From: an uncultured Corynebacterium sp.
Lineage (GTDB): Bacteria; Actinomycetota; Actinomycetes; Mycobacteriales; Mycobacteriaceae
Length of the DNA stretch: 22,073 bases
Reading direction: 5' to 3'
Assembly: GCF_943912665.1 (NCBI RefSeq)
Contig: NZ_CALTVG010000037.1
Location: 1-22,073 of the forward strand
Part shown: piece after piece, positions 7,502-14,585 of the stretch
Layout: each line of letters starts with the position of its first letter
How positions within the stretch are numbered: the first letter of the stretch is position 1
Notes under the pieces: generated by a model
Database searches by the model: none
What the model saw: the letters and a program-made list of their open reading frames with translations, nothing else
Told to the model about the DNA's origin: nothing
Made by a program: the position numbers and the translations under genes

Positions 7502-8203
7502 CTAGACGCCGAAGAGGGCGGCGTAGCCGACGAACGCGATGGCGTCGATAAGAAAGTGCGCGATGACCAGCGGCCACACCTTCCCGGTCCGGTGGAAGTA
7601 CCAGCCGTAGAGCAGGCCCATGAGGATGTTGCCGAACCCCGCCGAAACCCCCTGGTACAGGTGGTAGGAACCGCGCAGGAGGCAGGAGGCCGCGAGTACC
7701 GCGGGCAGCCCCCACCCGGTCTGCTTGAGCCGGGTGATGAACCAATAGACCACGACGAGCTCCTCCGCCCAGGCGTTGGCGAAGGACTTGAGCAGGAGCA
7801 CCGGCACCTCAATCCACGTGTCGAAGGCGGCCGGAATCACCTCCTTGGTCCAGCCGAAGTGCAGGGCGGTGTAGTACAGCGCCAGGCCCGGCAGCCCGAT
7901 GACCGCGGCGAGTGCCGCGCCGTGGAGACCATCGCGCCAGCGCGCCCGTGGCGGCAGCGAGGTCAGGTAGAGCACGAGCGCGCCCCAGGCGAACAGCACC
8001 GCGGCGCTGCACAGCTGAAAGGCGAGGTCGAGCAACGTCGTCGCAGACTGCGAAGCGTTGAGCGTGACGGACTGCTCGTTGAGCGGGGCGGGGTTGAGGA
8101 GGGAATCGGTCAGCCGCAGTAGCGCCCGCACTCCCGACATACCGAAGGTGATGGTGAGGACAATGAGGATTTCCGCGCGCAGGCGGGAGCGTGTCGCGGT
8201 CAT
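7502..8203 (-). CDS. CPBP-family intramembrane metalloprotease-like protein
   Basis: A 233-residue polytopic membrane protein with about six to eight hydrophobic helices. The C-terminal half carries CPBP (CAAX protease / bacteriocin-processing) hallmarks: paired glutamates E147-E148 in WAEELV, a mid-domain His at 181 in GSYHLYQG, and H216-F-L-I-D220 in the last helical pair. The first motif normally reads EExxxR, but here the sixth position is Val, and an Arg comes later (TRLK). Activity is therefore plausible but not assured. It may process membrane or secreted peptides; the substrate is unknown. Its ATG overlaps the stop of the upstream amidase gene in an ATGA, so the two are translationally coupled. 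The stop lies about 80 bp before the LCP gene, on the same strand. Confidence 0.85.
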   Translation of the reverse strand: MTATRSRLRAEILIVLTITFGMSGVRALLRLTDSLLNPAPLNEQSVTLNASQSATTLLDLAFQLCSAAVLFAWGALVLYLTSLPPRARWRDGLHGAALAAVIGLPGLALYYTALHFGWTKEVIPAAFDTWIEVPVLLLKSFANAWAEELVVVYWFITRLKQTGWGLPAVLAASCLLRGSYHLYQGVSAGFGNILMGLLYGWYFHRTGKVWPLVIAHFLIDAIAFVGYAALFGV

Positions 8204-9345
8204 GGGCGCAACACCTGCGCGAGTCCGAGGAGGGTGGACTCATCCAGCGTGATCGAGCCCAGGTGCACGCCCACCGGCGGGTGGTGGGGCACCGGCCACG
8301 GCACGGAGATGGCCGGCAGATGCGCCACGTTGAAGAGCGACCCCCACGGCGACCAGCGGGTCTGCTCGTCAAAGTTCTCCTGGTGCGCCAGCGCCACAAA
8401 GTGCCCGCGCCTGGGCGGATCGAAGGCCAGCATGGGCGTGAGGATGGCGTCCACCTGCCAGAACTCAGCCAGTAGCGCCGGCAGGGCGGCGGCGTGGGCC
8501 CGCGCGGCAGCCAGCTGGGCATCGCTCACGTGGCGGCCCCGGGCGCGAATCCACTCCGTGTAGCCGGCGGCGGACTCAAGCCCCGCCAGGCGACGGGTAA
8601 AGATGTGCTGAAAGGCCTCGAAAGTCTGGGCTGCTTGCGGGTAGGGCGATAGCGCGACGGTCTCGAAGCCAGCGCCCTCCAGCCGCGCAGTGGCCTCGCG
8701 CACGGCGTTGAGCAGGTGCGGCGCTACGGTGACCTCAGCAAACAGCGGCTCGGTGAGCACGCCAACCCGGGCGCGCGGGGTGCGGGGAGTAAGGCCGTGC
8801 AGCGTGGCGGCATCTGCCACGGAGCGGGTGATAAACCCGGGCACGGAGAGGTCCTCGCCGGCGGGCTTGAAGCCCACCACACCGCAGGCAGCCGCCGGAA
8901 CGCGGATGGAGCCGCCGCCGTCGGAGGCGTGCGCCGCGCGCAGCAGCCCGCGGGCCACCTGCACGGCCGCACCGCCCGAGGAACCGCCCGGCGTGTGCCC
9001 CGGGTAGAGCGGATTATCCGGGTGGGGCAGGCCCACCGGCTCCGTATCGACGCGCAAGCCCAGCTCGGGGGCGGAGGATTTGCCGATGATGAGCGCGCCG
9101 GCGTCGATAAGCTCCTGTACGAACGGATCCGTCTCCGCGGCCACATACGTGCGCTCGGCGTGGCCGTGAGTGGTGGGCATACCGGCGACGTCATTGAGAT
9201 CCTTGGCGGAGAGAACCCACCCGCTCAGACGCCCATGGCGCTGTGGGCGGCGCTCCAGATCGAGGTAGGTAAAACCGTGCTCCTCAGGCCCCAAGCCCGC
9301 GAGATCCTCGCGCAGCTGCTCCACGCTGAACTCTTTAGCGTCCAT
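8200..9345 (-). CDS. Amidase signature family protein
   Basis: A 381-residue cytosolic hydrolase of the amidase-signature superfamily, which cleaves carboxamides. The Ser-cisSer-Lys triad is visible: K48 in SAKDL, cis-Ser122 in GGSSGG, and nucleophile S146 in DGGGSIRVPA. The spacing of 24 residues between the two serines is typical of the family. At 381 residues it is shorter than most members (about 450-500), with a brief N-terminus and compact C-terminus. It lacks the features of a GatA subunit and there is no gatB or gatC beside it, so a catabolic or promiscuous amidase is more likely; the substrate is unknown. The 3' end overlaps the membrane-protease gene by 4 bp. It is divergent from pheA across only 33 bp. 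Confidence 0.9.
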   Translation of the reverse strand: MDAKEFSVEQLREDLAGLGPEEHGFTYLDLERRPQRHGRLSGWVLSAKDLNDVAGMPTTHGHAERTYVAAETDPFVQELIDAGALIIGKSSAPELGLRVDTEPVGLPHPDNPLYPGHTPGGSSGGAAVQVARGLLRAAHASDGGGSIRVPAAACGVVGFKPAGEDLSVPGFITRSVADAATLHGLTPRTPRARVGVLTEPLFAEVTVAPHLLNAVREATARLEGAGFETVALSPYPQAAQTFEAFQHIFTRRLAGLESAAGYTEWIRARGRHVSDAQLAAARAHAAALPALLAEFWQVDAILTPMLAFDPPRRGHFVALAHQENFDEQTRWSPWGSLFNVAHLPAISVPWPVPHHPPVGVHLGSITLDESTLLGLAQVLRP

Positions 9346-9359
9346 GCCGGCCCAGTCTA
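9346..9359 (-). promoter_or_regulatory. Candidate -10 box of the amidase gene
   Basis: On the minus strand TAGACT (9359-9354) is followed by 8 bp and then the ATG. No ribosome-binding site is visible. It sits back to back with the pheA -10 box, 6 bp away. Confidence 0.45.
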
Positions 9360-9365
9360 GTGGGC

Positions 9366-9378
9366 TAAGGTTGCCTGC
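9366..9378 (+). promoter_or_regulatory. Candidate leaderless promoter -10 (pheA)
   Basis: TAAGGT at 9366-9371 ends 7 bp before the pheA ATG, and there is no Shine-Dalgarno. Its -35 region would lie over the amidase start codon. Confidence 0.45.
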
Positions 9379-10287
9379 ATGAGCACCACCATCGCATTCC
9401 TTGGCCCCGCCGGAACGTTCACGGAGGCGGCGATGCAGCGCTTTGCCGCAGAACTAGGGGAGACCACGCCCCTGCCCGTCGGTTCGCCGAAGGAGGCGCT
9501 GGCAGCGGTGCGCTCCGGGGAGGCCGACTATGCCTGCGTGGCCATCGAGAACTCAGTTGATGGGCCGGTCACGGCCACCTTCGACGCGCTGGCCGCAGGC
9601 TCCCCCGTCCAGATCTACCGCGAGGTGGACCTGCCGGTGTCCTTTTCTATCCTGACCAACGGGACCCCGGCCGGGGACATTAAGACTTTTTCCACCCACC
9701 CGGTGGCGTACCAGCAGGTCCGCGGCTGGCTGGAGGAGAACCTGCCCGGGGTGGAGTTCGTCCCGGCGGCGTCGAATGGCGCGGCAGCCCAGGCCGTGGC
9801 CCGCGGCGAGGTGGATGCGGCGGCGGCCCCGGCCCGCGCCGGGGAGGTCTTTGAGCTGCAGGCGATGGCGGAAAACATCGCCGACGTGGACGGGGCTACC
9901 ACCCGCTTCGTGCTTGTCGGCCCGTCCGGACAACCCACCGCGCGCACCGGCCACGACCGCACCTCCGTCATCTTCACCCTGCCCAACGAGCCGGGCTCGC
10001 TCGTGGGCGCCCTGCAGGAATTCGCGCACCGCGGAGTGGACCTCACCCGCATTGAATCCCGGCCGCTGCGCACCGCCTTTGGCAACTACCGCTTCCACGC
10101 GGATCTCATCGGGCACATCGACGACCAGCCCGTGGCCGAGGCACTGCGGGCGCTGTGGCTGCGCGCGGAGGAGGTCGTCTTCGTCGGCTCCTGGCCTTCC
10201 GCGGTGGCCACGCCCGGTACCGAGCTGGATCTGTCCCGCCTGCAGCAGGCCGACGAATGGGTAGCGCGGGCGCGCAGCGGCCCATAG
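9379..10287 (+). CDS. pheA: Prephenate dehydratase
   Basis: Cytosolic enzyme of phenylalanine synthesis: prephenate to phenylpyruvate, with loss of water and CO2. The 302-residue monofunctional protein has a PDT domain (about 1-185) starting with FLGPAGTFTEAA and containing the catalytic TRF motif (T175-R176-F177). An ACT domain follows (about 190-275). Within it, PGSLVGAL and IESRP are the regulatory motifs that bind phenylalanine in other PheA proteins, so feedback inhibition by Phe is expected. No chorismate mutase domain is fused, as usual in actinobacteria. The first three bases of the next gene's -10 box are this gene's stop codon, so pgm-like transcription may start right where pheA ends. 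Confidence 0.96.
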   Translation: MSTTIAFLGPAGTFTEAAMQRFAAELGETTPLPVGSPKEALAAVRSGEADYACVAIENSVDGPVTATFDALAAGSPVQIYREVDLPVSFSILTNGTPAGDIKTFSTHPVAYQQVRGWLEENLPGVEFVPAASNGAAAQAVARGEVDAAAAPARAGEVFELQAMAENIADVDGATTRFVLVGPSGQPTARTGHDRTSVIFTLPNEPGSLVGALQEFAHRGVDLTRIESRPLRTAFGNYRFHADLIGHIDDQPVAEALRALWLRAEEVVFVGSWPSAVATPGTELDLSRLQQADEWVARARSGP

Positions 10288-10297
10288 TCTGGGCAGC
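10285..10297 (+). promoter_or_regulatory. Candidate leaderless promoter -10 within the pheA stop
   Basis: TAGTCT at 10285-10290 starts with the pheA stop codon and ends 7 bp before the ATG of the histidine-phosphatase gene. There is no ribosome-binding site. Confidence 0.45.
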
Positions 10298-10945
10298 ATG
10301 ACCGGAAGAATCATTCTGCTGCGCCACGGCCAGACCTACTCCAACATTGACCGCATCATGGACACCCGCCCGCCGGGAGCCGAGCTCACCGAGCGCGGCC
10401 GCGGGCAAGCGGAAGACGTCGGCCGCGAGCTGGCGGAGTTTAGCGCGGGCCGCCGCGTGCGCTTCGTGTGCTCCATTGCCCTGCGCGCCCAGCAGACGGC
10501 GATGCTGGCCTCCCGGGCCTACGCTGAGTCCGCAGATGAGCGCGACGTGCCCGTGGAGGTCCGCGTGGGCCTGCACGAGGTCTTCGCCGGTGAGCACGAG
10601 ATGAGCGGCAGTGAGGACACCCACCGCGAGTACATGGTGGCGCTGCGCGGCTGGGTCGACGGCGACCCGGAGGCCCGCATGCCCGGCGGCGAGAGCTACG
10701 CGGACGTGCTGGAGCGCTACCAGCCGGTGCTGGAGGATATCGCGGCGGAGCTGGGGGAGGACGAGGATGTTGTCGTCGTCAGCCACGGTGCGGCCATCCG
10801 CGTGGTCACCACCCACGCGTGCGGCGTGGACCCGGACTTTGCCTACTCCGGCTACATGCCCAACTGCCGCTTTACCGTCATGGAGCCGCAGGGCAAGCCC
10901 TTTGGGCAGTGGACGCTCAAGCGCTGGGCCGATACCGACGTCTAA
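10298..10945 (+). CDS. Histidine phosphatase family protein (phosphoglycerate-mutase-like)
   Basis: A 215-residue cytosolic protein of histidine phosphatase clan branch 1. The phospho-acceptor motif LLRHGQTYSN is at residues 6-15, so the catalytic His is residue 9. A second active-site His lies in VVVSHGAAIRVV. A glutamate in the LHEVFAG region (about residue 92) is a likely acid/base. Although often annotated phosphoglycerate mutase, the small-substrate loop and length fit a general phosphatase (such as those acting on sugar phosphates or nucleotides) as well as a cofactor-dependent mutase. The position after pheA matches corynebacterial gene order. The stop is 14 bp from the end of the convergent zincin gene, with no terminator between, so their transcripts probably overlap. 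Confidence 0.88.
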   Translation: MTGRIILLRHGQTYSNIDRIMDTRPPGAELTERGRGQAEDVGRELAEFSAGRRVRFVCSIALRAQQTAMLASRAYAESADERDVPVEVRVGLHEVFAGEHEMSGSEDTHREYMVALRGWVDGDPEARMPGGESYADVLERYQPVLEDIAAELGEDEDVVVVSHGAAIRVVTTHACGVDPDFAYSGYMPNCRFTVMEPQGKPFGQWTLKRWADTDV

Positions 10946-10959
10946 CCCGTGATGGGCAC

Positions 10960-11307
10960 CTACCCCCAGCCCAGCTCGTGGAGGCGGTTCTCCTCGAAGC
11001 CAAAGTAGTGGCCCACCTCGTGGAAGACCGTCACCATGACCTCGTGGGCTAGCTGTTCTTCCGAAGCGCTGATGGACTGCAGCGGCCGGCGGTAGATGGA
11101 GATGGTATCCGGCAGGAAGCCCGTGTGCGTGGCGGTGCGGTGGGTGAGCATGACTCCCTCGTAGAGCCCCAGCAGGTTGGGGTTGTCCGGGTTCTCCTCC
11201 TCCACCAGGATGACGACGTTGCGCATGCGCTGGACAAACTTGTCCGGGATCTTGTCCAGGGCCTCGCCCACTAGCTCCTCGAAGCGCTCTTCGCTGACCT
11301 CGTACAT
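10960..11307 (-). CDS. Small zincin-like metallopeptidase family protein
   Basis: A 115-residue soluble protein with the zinc motif HEVGH at 96-100, followed by YFGFEENRLHELGWG. That is the C-terminal signature of a short bacterial metallopeptidase family (PF06262-like), in which the acidic pair after the motif may give the third ligand. Function and substrate are unknown in the family. The reading frame is open for 40 further residues upstream, but that extension lies in the preceding coding gene and is low-complexity, so the ATG giving MYEVSEERF is chosen. That ATG comes 4 bp after the stop of the septum-formation gene (TAGCACCATG) with no ribosome-binding site, which points to translational coupling. 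Confidence 0.85.
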   Translation of the reverse strand: MYEVSEERFEELVGEALDKIPDKFVQRMRNVVILVEEENPDNPNLLGLYEGVMLTHRTATHTGFLPDTISIYRRPLQSISASEEQLAHEVMVTVFHEVGHYFGFEENRLHELGWG

Positions 11308-11311
11308 GGTG

Positions 11312-12403
11312 CTACTGCGCGGGCGCGTCGGCCGTCGGGGCGGCGGAGGGGCTAGCGCCCGCCGGCTGGGAGTTCGGGTCCCGCAGCGGGTTGCGCTTGG
11401 GCTGTTCGGTCGGCGGGGCGCCGTCAATGGTCATGCCATCCCGGCCGTCCTTGGCGGAGCCGGTGAGGGTGGAGAAGGATCCCGCGTTGTCGTGTATCAG
11501 GGAGCAGTTCACCGAGCGCGAGCCGGCGTCCCAGGACTCGCGGGACATCGAGCCCCAGAAGGGCTTGAGCGTGGACTGGTACAGGTTTTCCTCCCCGCCC
11601 AGGTAGTCCATGGAATTCTGGGTGCAGGTGTCCTGGATGAAGGCATCCATGTCCGCATCGGCGGGGTAGCCGCCGGGGAACTTCTGTGCCACGTTGATGA
11701 TGGAGACGGTTTCCAGCTGGTGCGGCTCGGCACACGGCACGGTGGTCAGCACGTTCTGCTCATCCACCCGGCGGCACTCGCCCGGCTGGGCCACCACGGC
11801 CTGGTCCACCTGGGACACCTTGCCCGTGGACTCTTGCGGAACGCCGGCGGCGTCCGTGGTCTGCAGGCCGCACAGCAGAGTGCGGTCGCCCTGCTCCCAG
11901 GCCTCTGCCGGCGGGAGGATGGAGGCGATGTCGTAGCGGCCGTTGGGGTCCCACTTGCCCTCGAGGTAGCTCACGGTGGTGGACTCACACAGCTCCTCGC
12001 GCAGGGCGTTTTGGCGGGTGACGTCCGGGCGCTCGGCGTTGGGGCCGAACTCGCTGGTGGGGTAGGCGCTCAAGTCCTCGCGGGTAGAGACCTCGAAGCG
12101 GTGGGGCTCACCGCAGCTGACCTGCTCGAAGCCGGAGGCTGAGCCGTCAGCGGCCAGGGACCACGTCAGGCAGGCGCCTGCCGACGCCGAGGTGAAGGAC
12201 GCTGGCTTAGCCTGCGCCGCCGACGGATCCGCCGAGTCGCTGTCCGGTGCGGCCGAGGCAGACTCGCTGCTGGCGGCGGAGGTGCCGCCGCCGGAAGTGT
12301 CGTTGACCAGCCCGTAGGCAGCCAGGAAGGCAGCGGCGGCCAGGGTGGCGACGAGGACGATGCGAACCGCGGAGGCGGAACGCCACGCAGAAGAAGTGCT
12401 CAT
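11312..12403 (-). CDS. Septum-formation family protein with duplicated Cys-rich domain
   Basis: A 363-residue cell-surface protein with an N-terminal membrane anchor or signal (about 13-33). A Ser/Ala/Asp-rich linker (37-67) leads to two tandem extracytoplasmic domains, and a Pro/Ala-rich tail ends it. Each domain has four cysteines with the same pattern: C78, C97, C139, C178 and C210, C224, C260, C300. Each also has a C[GA]EPH motif (at 97 and 224) and an S-x3-YL[EG]G motif, which fits the Septum_form (PF13845-like) family. No lipobox is evident. The role is presumably in the envelope or at the septum, but the family has little experimental support. TATAGG 7 bp upstream, or AGGGGAT as ribosome-binding site, supports this start. 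Precedes the zincin gene by 4 bp. Confidence 0.85.
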   Translation of the reverse strand: MSTSSAWRSASAVRIVLVATLAAAAFLAAYGLVNDTSGGGTSAASSESASAAPDSDSADPSAAQAKPASFTSASAGACLTWSLAADGSASGFEQVSCGEPHRFEVSTREDLSAYPTSEFGPNAERPDVTRQNALREELCESTTVSYLEGKWDPNGRYDIASILPPAEAWEQGDRTLLCGLQTTDAAGVPQESTGKVSQVDQAVVAQPGECRRVDEQNVLTTVPCAEPHQLETVSIINVAQKFPGGYPADADMDAFIQDTCTQNSMDYLGGEENLYQSTLKPFWGSMSRESWDAGSRSVNCSLIHDNAGSFSTLTGSAKDGRDGMTIDGAPPTEQPKRNPLRDPNSQPAGASPSAAPTADAPAQ

Positions 12404-12419
12404 AGGATCCCCTATAGTA
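12404..12419 (-). promoter_or_regulatory. Candidate promoter of the septum-formation gene
   Basis: On the minus strand TACTAT and TATAGG overlap just upstream of the ATG, with AGGGGAT 4 bp from it. Either a leaderless start (TATAGG, 7 bp) or a normal ribosome-binding site is possible. Confidence 0.35.
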
Positions 12420-12461
12420 CCCGCCGCCGCTGTCAGGCTCCCTGCTGCCTGCTTGTACTCC

Positions 12462-13196
12462 TTATTTCTCCGCGGAGCGAGAGACCTGGGTGGTCAGGTG
12501 GTAGCGGTCGGTGCGGTACACCGAGGAACACCACTCCACCGGCCGGTCCCCGGAGCGCGCGAAGCGGGTGATGTGGAGCAAGGGGGTGCCCGCTGATACG
12601 TCGAGAAGCGCGGCAATCTCCTCGTCCGCACCAATCGCCGTCACCGTCTGCTCGGCGTCCGTGATGGGTACCTGGAACGTCTCATCCAGGATGGCGTAGA
12701 CGGAGTTATAGATGTCATTTTCCAGCAAGGAGGGCGCGAAGGAGGAGTTGTACCAGGCGTCATCAATGGCATAGGGCTCGCCATCACCCAAACGCAGGCG
12801 GCGCAGGTGCGTGTGGGCGACGGTGGCTTCCGTGCCGAAGAACGCGCACACCTCCTCCGAGGCGCTCGCGCGCTCACCCAGCAGGATGCGGGAGGAGGCC
12901 GCTAATTGTTGGTTGCCCATCTCGTCGGAAAAAGACGCGAGGTGAAGATGGCTGACCAGCGGGTTGGGGGCTACGAAGGTGCCCTTGCCGCGCACGCGGC
13001 GCAACCTTCCCTCGGCCACGAGGTCACCGATGGCGCGGCGGACCGTGATGCGCGAGACGCCGTAGGTCTCCTCCAGGATGCGCTCGCCCGGAAGGATATC
13101 GCCGGGCCGGAGCGTGGTTCGGCAGAGTTCTGACAGGATGTCCCGGAGCTGCGCGTGCTTGGGCACGGGGCCGTCGGTGATGATGTGGGGCGCCAT
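12462..13196 (-). CDS. farR: GntR-family (HutC subfamily) transcriptional regulator, FarR-like
   Basis: A 244-residue regulator. The N-terminal winged helix-turn-helix (about 10-78) has the classic GntR sequence pattern: LRPGDILPGERILEE, then YGVSRITVRRAIGDL and RRVRGKGTFV. The C-terminal part (about 95-235) fits a UTRA ligand-binding domain, including LHITRFARSGDRPVEW, which places it in the HutC subfamily. The effector cannot be read from the sequence. Its place beside serS, in opposite orientation, matches C. glutamicum farR as I recall it, a regulator tied to amino-acid genes; the symbol rests on that synteny. An 18-bp palindrome of the TGGT-N4-ACCA type sits just upstream, and autoregulation is likely. 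TATCAT lies 6 bp before the ATG, suggesting a leaderless mRNA. Confidence 0.88.
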   Translation of the reverse strand: MAPHIITDGPVPKHAQLRDILSELCRTTLRPGDILPGERILEETYGVSRITVRRAIGDLVAEGRLRRVRGKGTFVAPNPLVSHLHLASFSDEMGNQQLAASSRILLGERASASEEVCAFFGTEATVAHTHLRRLRLGDGEPYAIDDAWYNSSFAPSLLENDIYNSVYAILDETFQVPITDAEQTVTAIGADEEIAALLDVSAGTPLLHITRFARSGDRPVEWCSSVYRTDRYHLTTQVSRSAEK

Positions 13197-13208
13197 GCGT
13201 CCATGATA
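13197..13208 (-). promoter_or_regulatory. Candidate leaderless promoter -10 (GntR gene)
   Basis: On the minus strand TATCAT (13208-13203) is followed by 6 bp and then the ATG. There is no ribosome-binding site. The palindrome at 13212-13229 lies directly upstream, over the -10/-35 spacer. Confidence 0.5.
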
Positions 13209-13211
13209 AGT

Positions 13212-13229
13212 CGCTGGTTATTACCAGCG
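13212..13229. promoter_or_regulatory. 18-bp palindromic operator, TGGT-N4-ACCA type
   Basis: CGCTGGTTATTACCAGCG has perfect 7-bp arms around a TATT centre, in the 63-bp gap between the divergent GntR gene and serS. HutC-subfamily GntR regulators such as DasR and NagR bind TGGT-N4-ACCA palindromes. It would overlap the GntR promoter spacer and the serS -35 region, so binding could repress both. That the neighbouring regulator binds it is an inference. Confidence 0.65.
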
Positions 13230-13247
13230 CAATGGGAGGGCGTGCGC

Positions 13248-13259
13248 TAGACTGTCCGC
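13248..13259 (+). promoter_or_regulatory. Candidate leaderless promoter -10 (serS)
   Basis: TAGACT at 13248-13253 ends 6 bp before the GTG start of serS, without a usable Shine-Dalgarno. Transcription would start at the GTG itself. Confidence 0.5.
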
Positions 13260-14525
13260 GTGATTGATCTCAAGTTTCTTCGCGAAAACCCCGATGTAGT
13301 CCGCGCCTCCCAGATCACCCGTGGGGAGGATCCGTCCCTGGTGGATCAGCTGCTCGCCGCCGATGAGCAGCGCCGTGCGGCGATTGTGAAGGCGGACCAG
13401 CTGCGCTCGGAGCAGAAGGCCTTTGGCAAGAAGATCGGCCAGGCCGCCCCGGAGGACCGCCCGGCGCTGCTGGAGGGCTCCAACGATCTGAAGGAAAAGG
13501 TCAAGGCAGCCGGCGAGGAAGCGGCTGCCGCCGAGGCCAAGGTCGAAGAGCTGCAGTACCAGATCTCCAACGTGGTCGAAGGTGCGCCGGCCGGCGGCGA
13601 GGATGACTTCGTGGTGATCGAGGAGGTCGGTGAGAAGCCGGAGTTCGACTTCGAGCCGAAGGACCACCTGGAGTTGGGTGAGACGCTGGGGCTTATCGAC
13701 GTCAAGAGGGGCGCCAAGGTCGGCGGCGCCCGCTTCTACTACCTCACCGGCGACGGCGCCTTCCTTCAGCTGGGCATGCTCATGCTCGCCGCGCAGAAGG
13801 CCCGCGAGGCCGGCTTTACGCTCATGGTGCCGCCGGTCCTGGTGCGCCCGGACGTCATGCAGGGCACGGGCTTCTTGGGCCAGCACTCGGACGAGATCTA
13901 CTACCTGCCGGCCGATGACCTCTACCTGGTTGGCACCTCCGAGGTGGCCCTGGCGGGCTACCACAAGGACGAGATCATTGACCTGTCCAACGGCCCGGTC
14001 CAGTACGCCGGCTGGTCCTCCTGCTTCCGCCGCGAGGCCGGCTCCCACGGCAAGGACACCCGCGGCATCCTGCGCGTGCACCAGTTCGACAAGCTGGAGA
14101 TGTTCGTCTACTGCAAGCCCGAAGAGGCCGAGGAGATGCACCAGAAGCTGCTGAGCATGGAGAAGGACATGCTGGCCGCGATGGAGCTGCCCTACCGCAC
14201 CATCGATATCGCCGGCGGCGACTTGGGCTCCTCCGCCGCCCGCAAGTTCGACAACGAGGCCTGGGTTCCCACGCAGGGTACCTACCGCGAGCTGACGTCG
14301 ACCTCCAACTGCACCACCTTCCAGGCCCGCCGCCTGTCCACGCGCTACCGCGATGAGAACGGCAAGACCCAGTACGCCGCAACGCTGAACGGCACGCTGG
14401 CCACCACGCGCTGGCTGGTGGCCATCCTGGAAAACCACCAGCAGTCGGACGGCTCCGTGGTGGTCCCGGAGGCGCTGCGTCCGTTCGTGGGCAAGGATGT
14501 GCTTTACCCCGTAAACTCCCAGTAG
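13260..14525 (+). CDS. serS: Seryl-tRNA synthetase
   Basis: Essential cytosolic enzyme that charges tRNA-Ser (and tRNA-Sec where present) with serine. The 421-residue class II synthetase has the antiparallel coiled-coil arm (about 30-105) that contacts the long variable arm of tRNA-Ser. The catalytic core carries motif 1 around [11 protein letters not shown] (188-198), the serine-binding TSE loop (226-228), motif 2 with [14 protein letters not shown] (R257, R258, E259), and motif 3 with [18 protein letters not shown] (377-394). Length matches the bacterial family. The GTG start is chosen because it begins the conserved [10 protein letters not shown] and follows TAGACT by 6 bp. It is divergent from the GntR gene, with a palindrome in the -35 area. 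Confidence 0.98.
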   Translation: MIDLKFLRENPDVVRASQITRGEDPSLVDQLLAADEQRRAAIVKADQLRSEQKAFGKKIGQAAPEDRPALLEGSNDLKEKVKAAGEEAAAAEAKVEELQYQISNVVEGAPAGGEDDFVVIEEVGEKPEFDFEPKDHLELGETLGLIDVKRGAKVGGARFYYLTGDGAFLQLGMLMLAAQKAREAGFTLMVPPVLVRPDVMQGTGFLGQHSDEIYYLPADDLYLVGTSEVALAGYHKDEIIDLSNGPVQYAGWSSCFRREAGSHGKDTRGILRVHQFDKLEMFVYCKPEEAEEMHQKLLSMEKDMLAAMELPYRTIDIAGGDLGSSAARKFDNEAWVPTQGTYRELTSTSNCTTFQARRLSTRYRDENGKTQYAATLNGTLATTRWLVAILENHQQSDGSVVVPEALRPFVGKDVLYPVNSQ

Positions 14526-14539
14526 TATTTTCCGGTACT

Positions 14540-14585
14540 TATACTTAAGTGCCTTTTCCCTCGCCCCCCTGAGTTCTGGAGCATC
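14540..14585 (+). promoter_or_regulatory. Probable promoter and ribosome-binding site of the acyltransferase gene
   Basis: TATACT at 14540-14545 is a good -10 box and would give a leader of about 30 nt. TGGAG at 14577-14581 is a short Shine-Dalgarno with 4 bp spacing to the ATG. No clear -35. Confidence 0.5.

Noticed and set aside
11308..11427. N-terminal extension of the small zincin
   Set aside because: Overlaps the preceding gene; the extra residues are low-complexity Pro/Arg, while the ATG 4 bp after the stop gives the normal family length.
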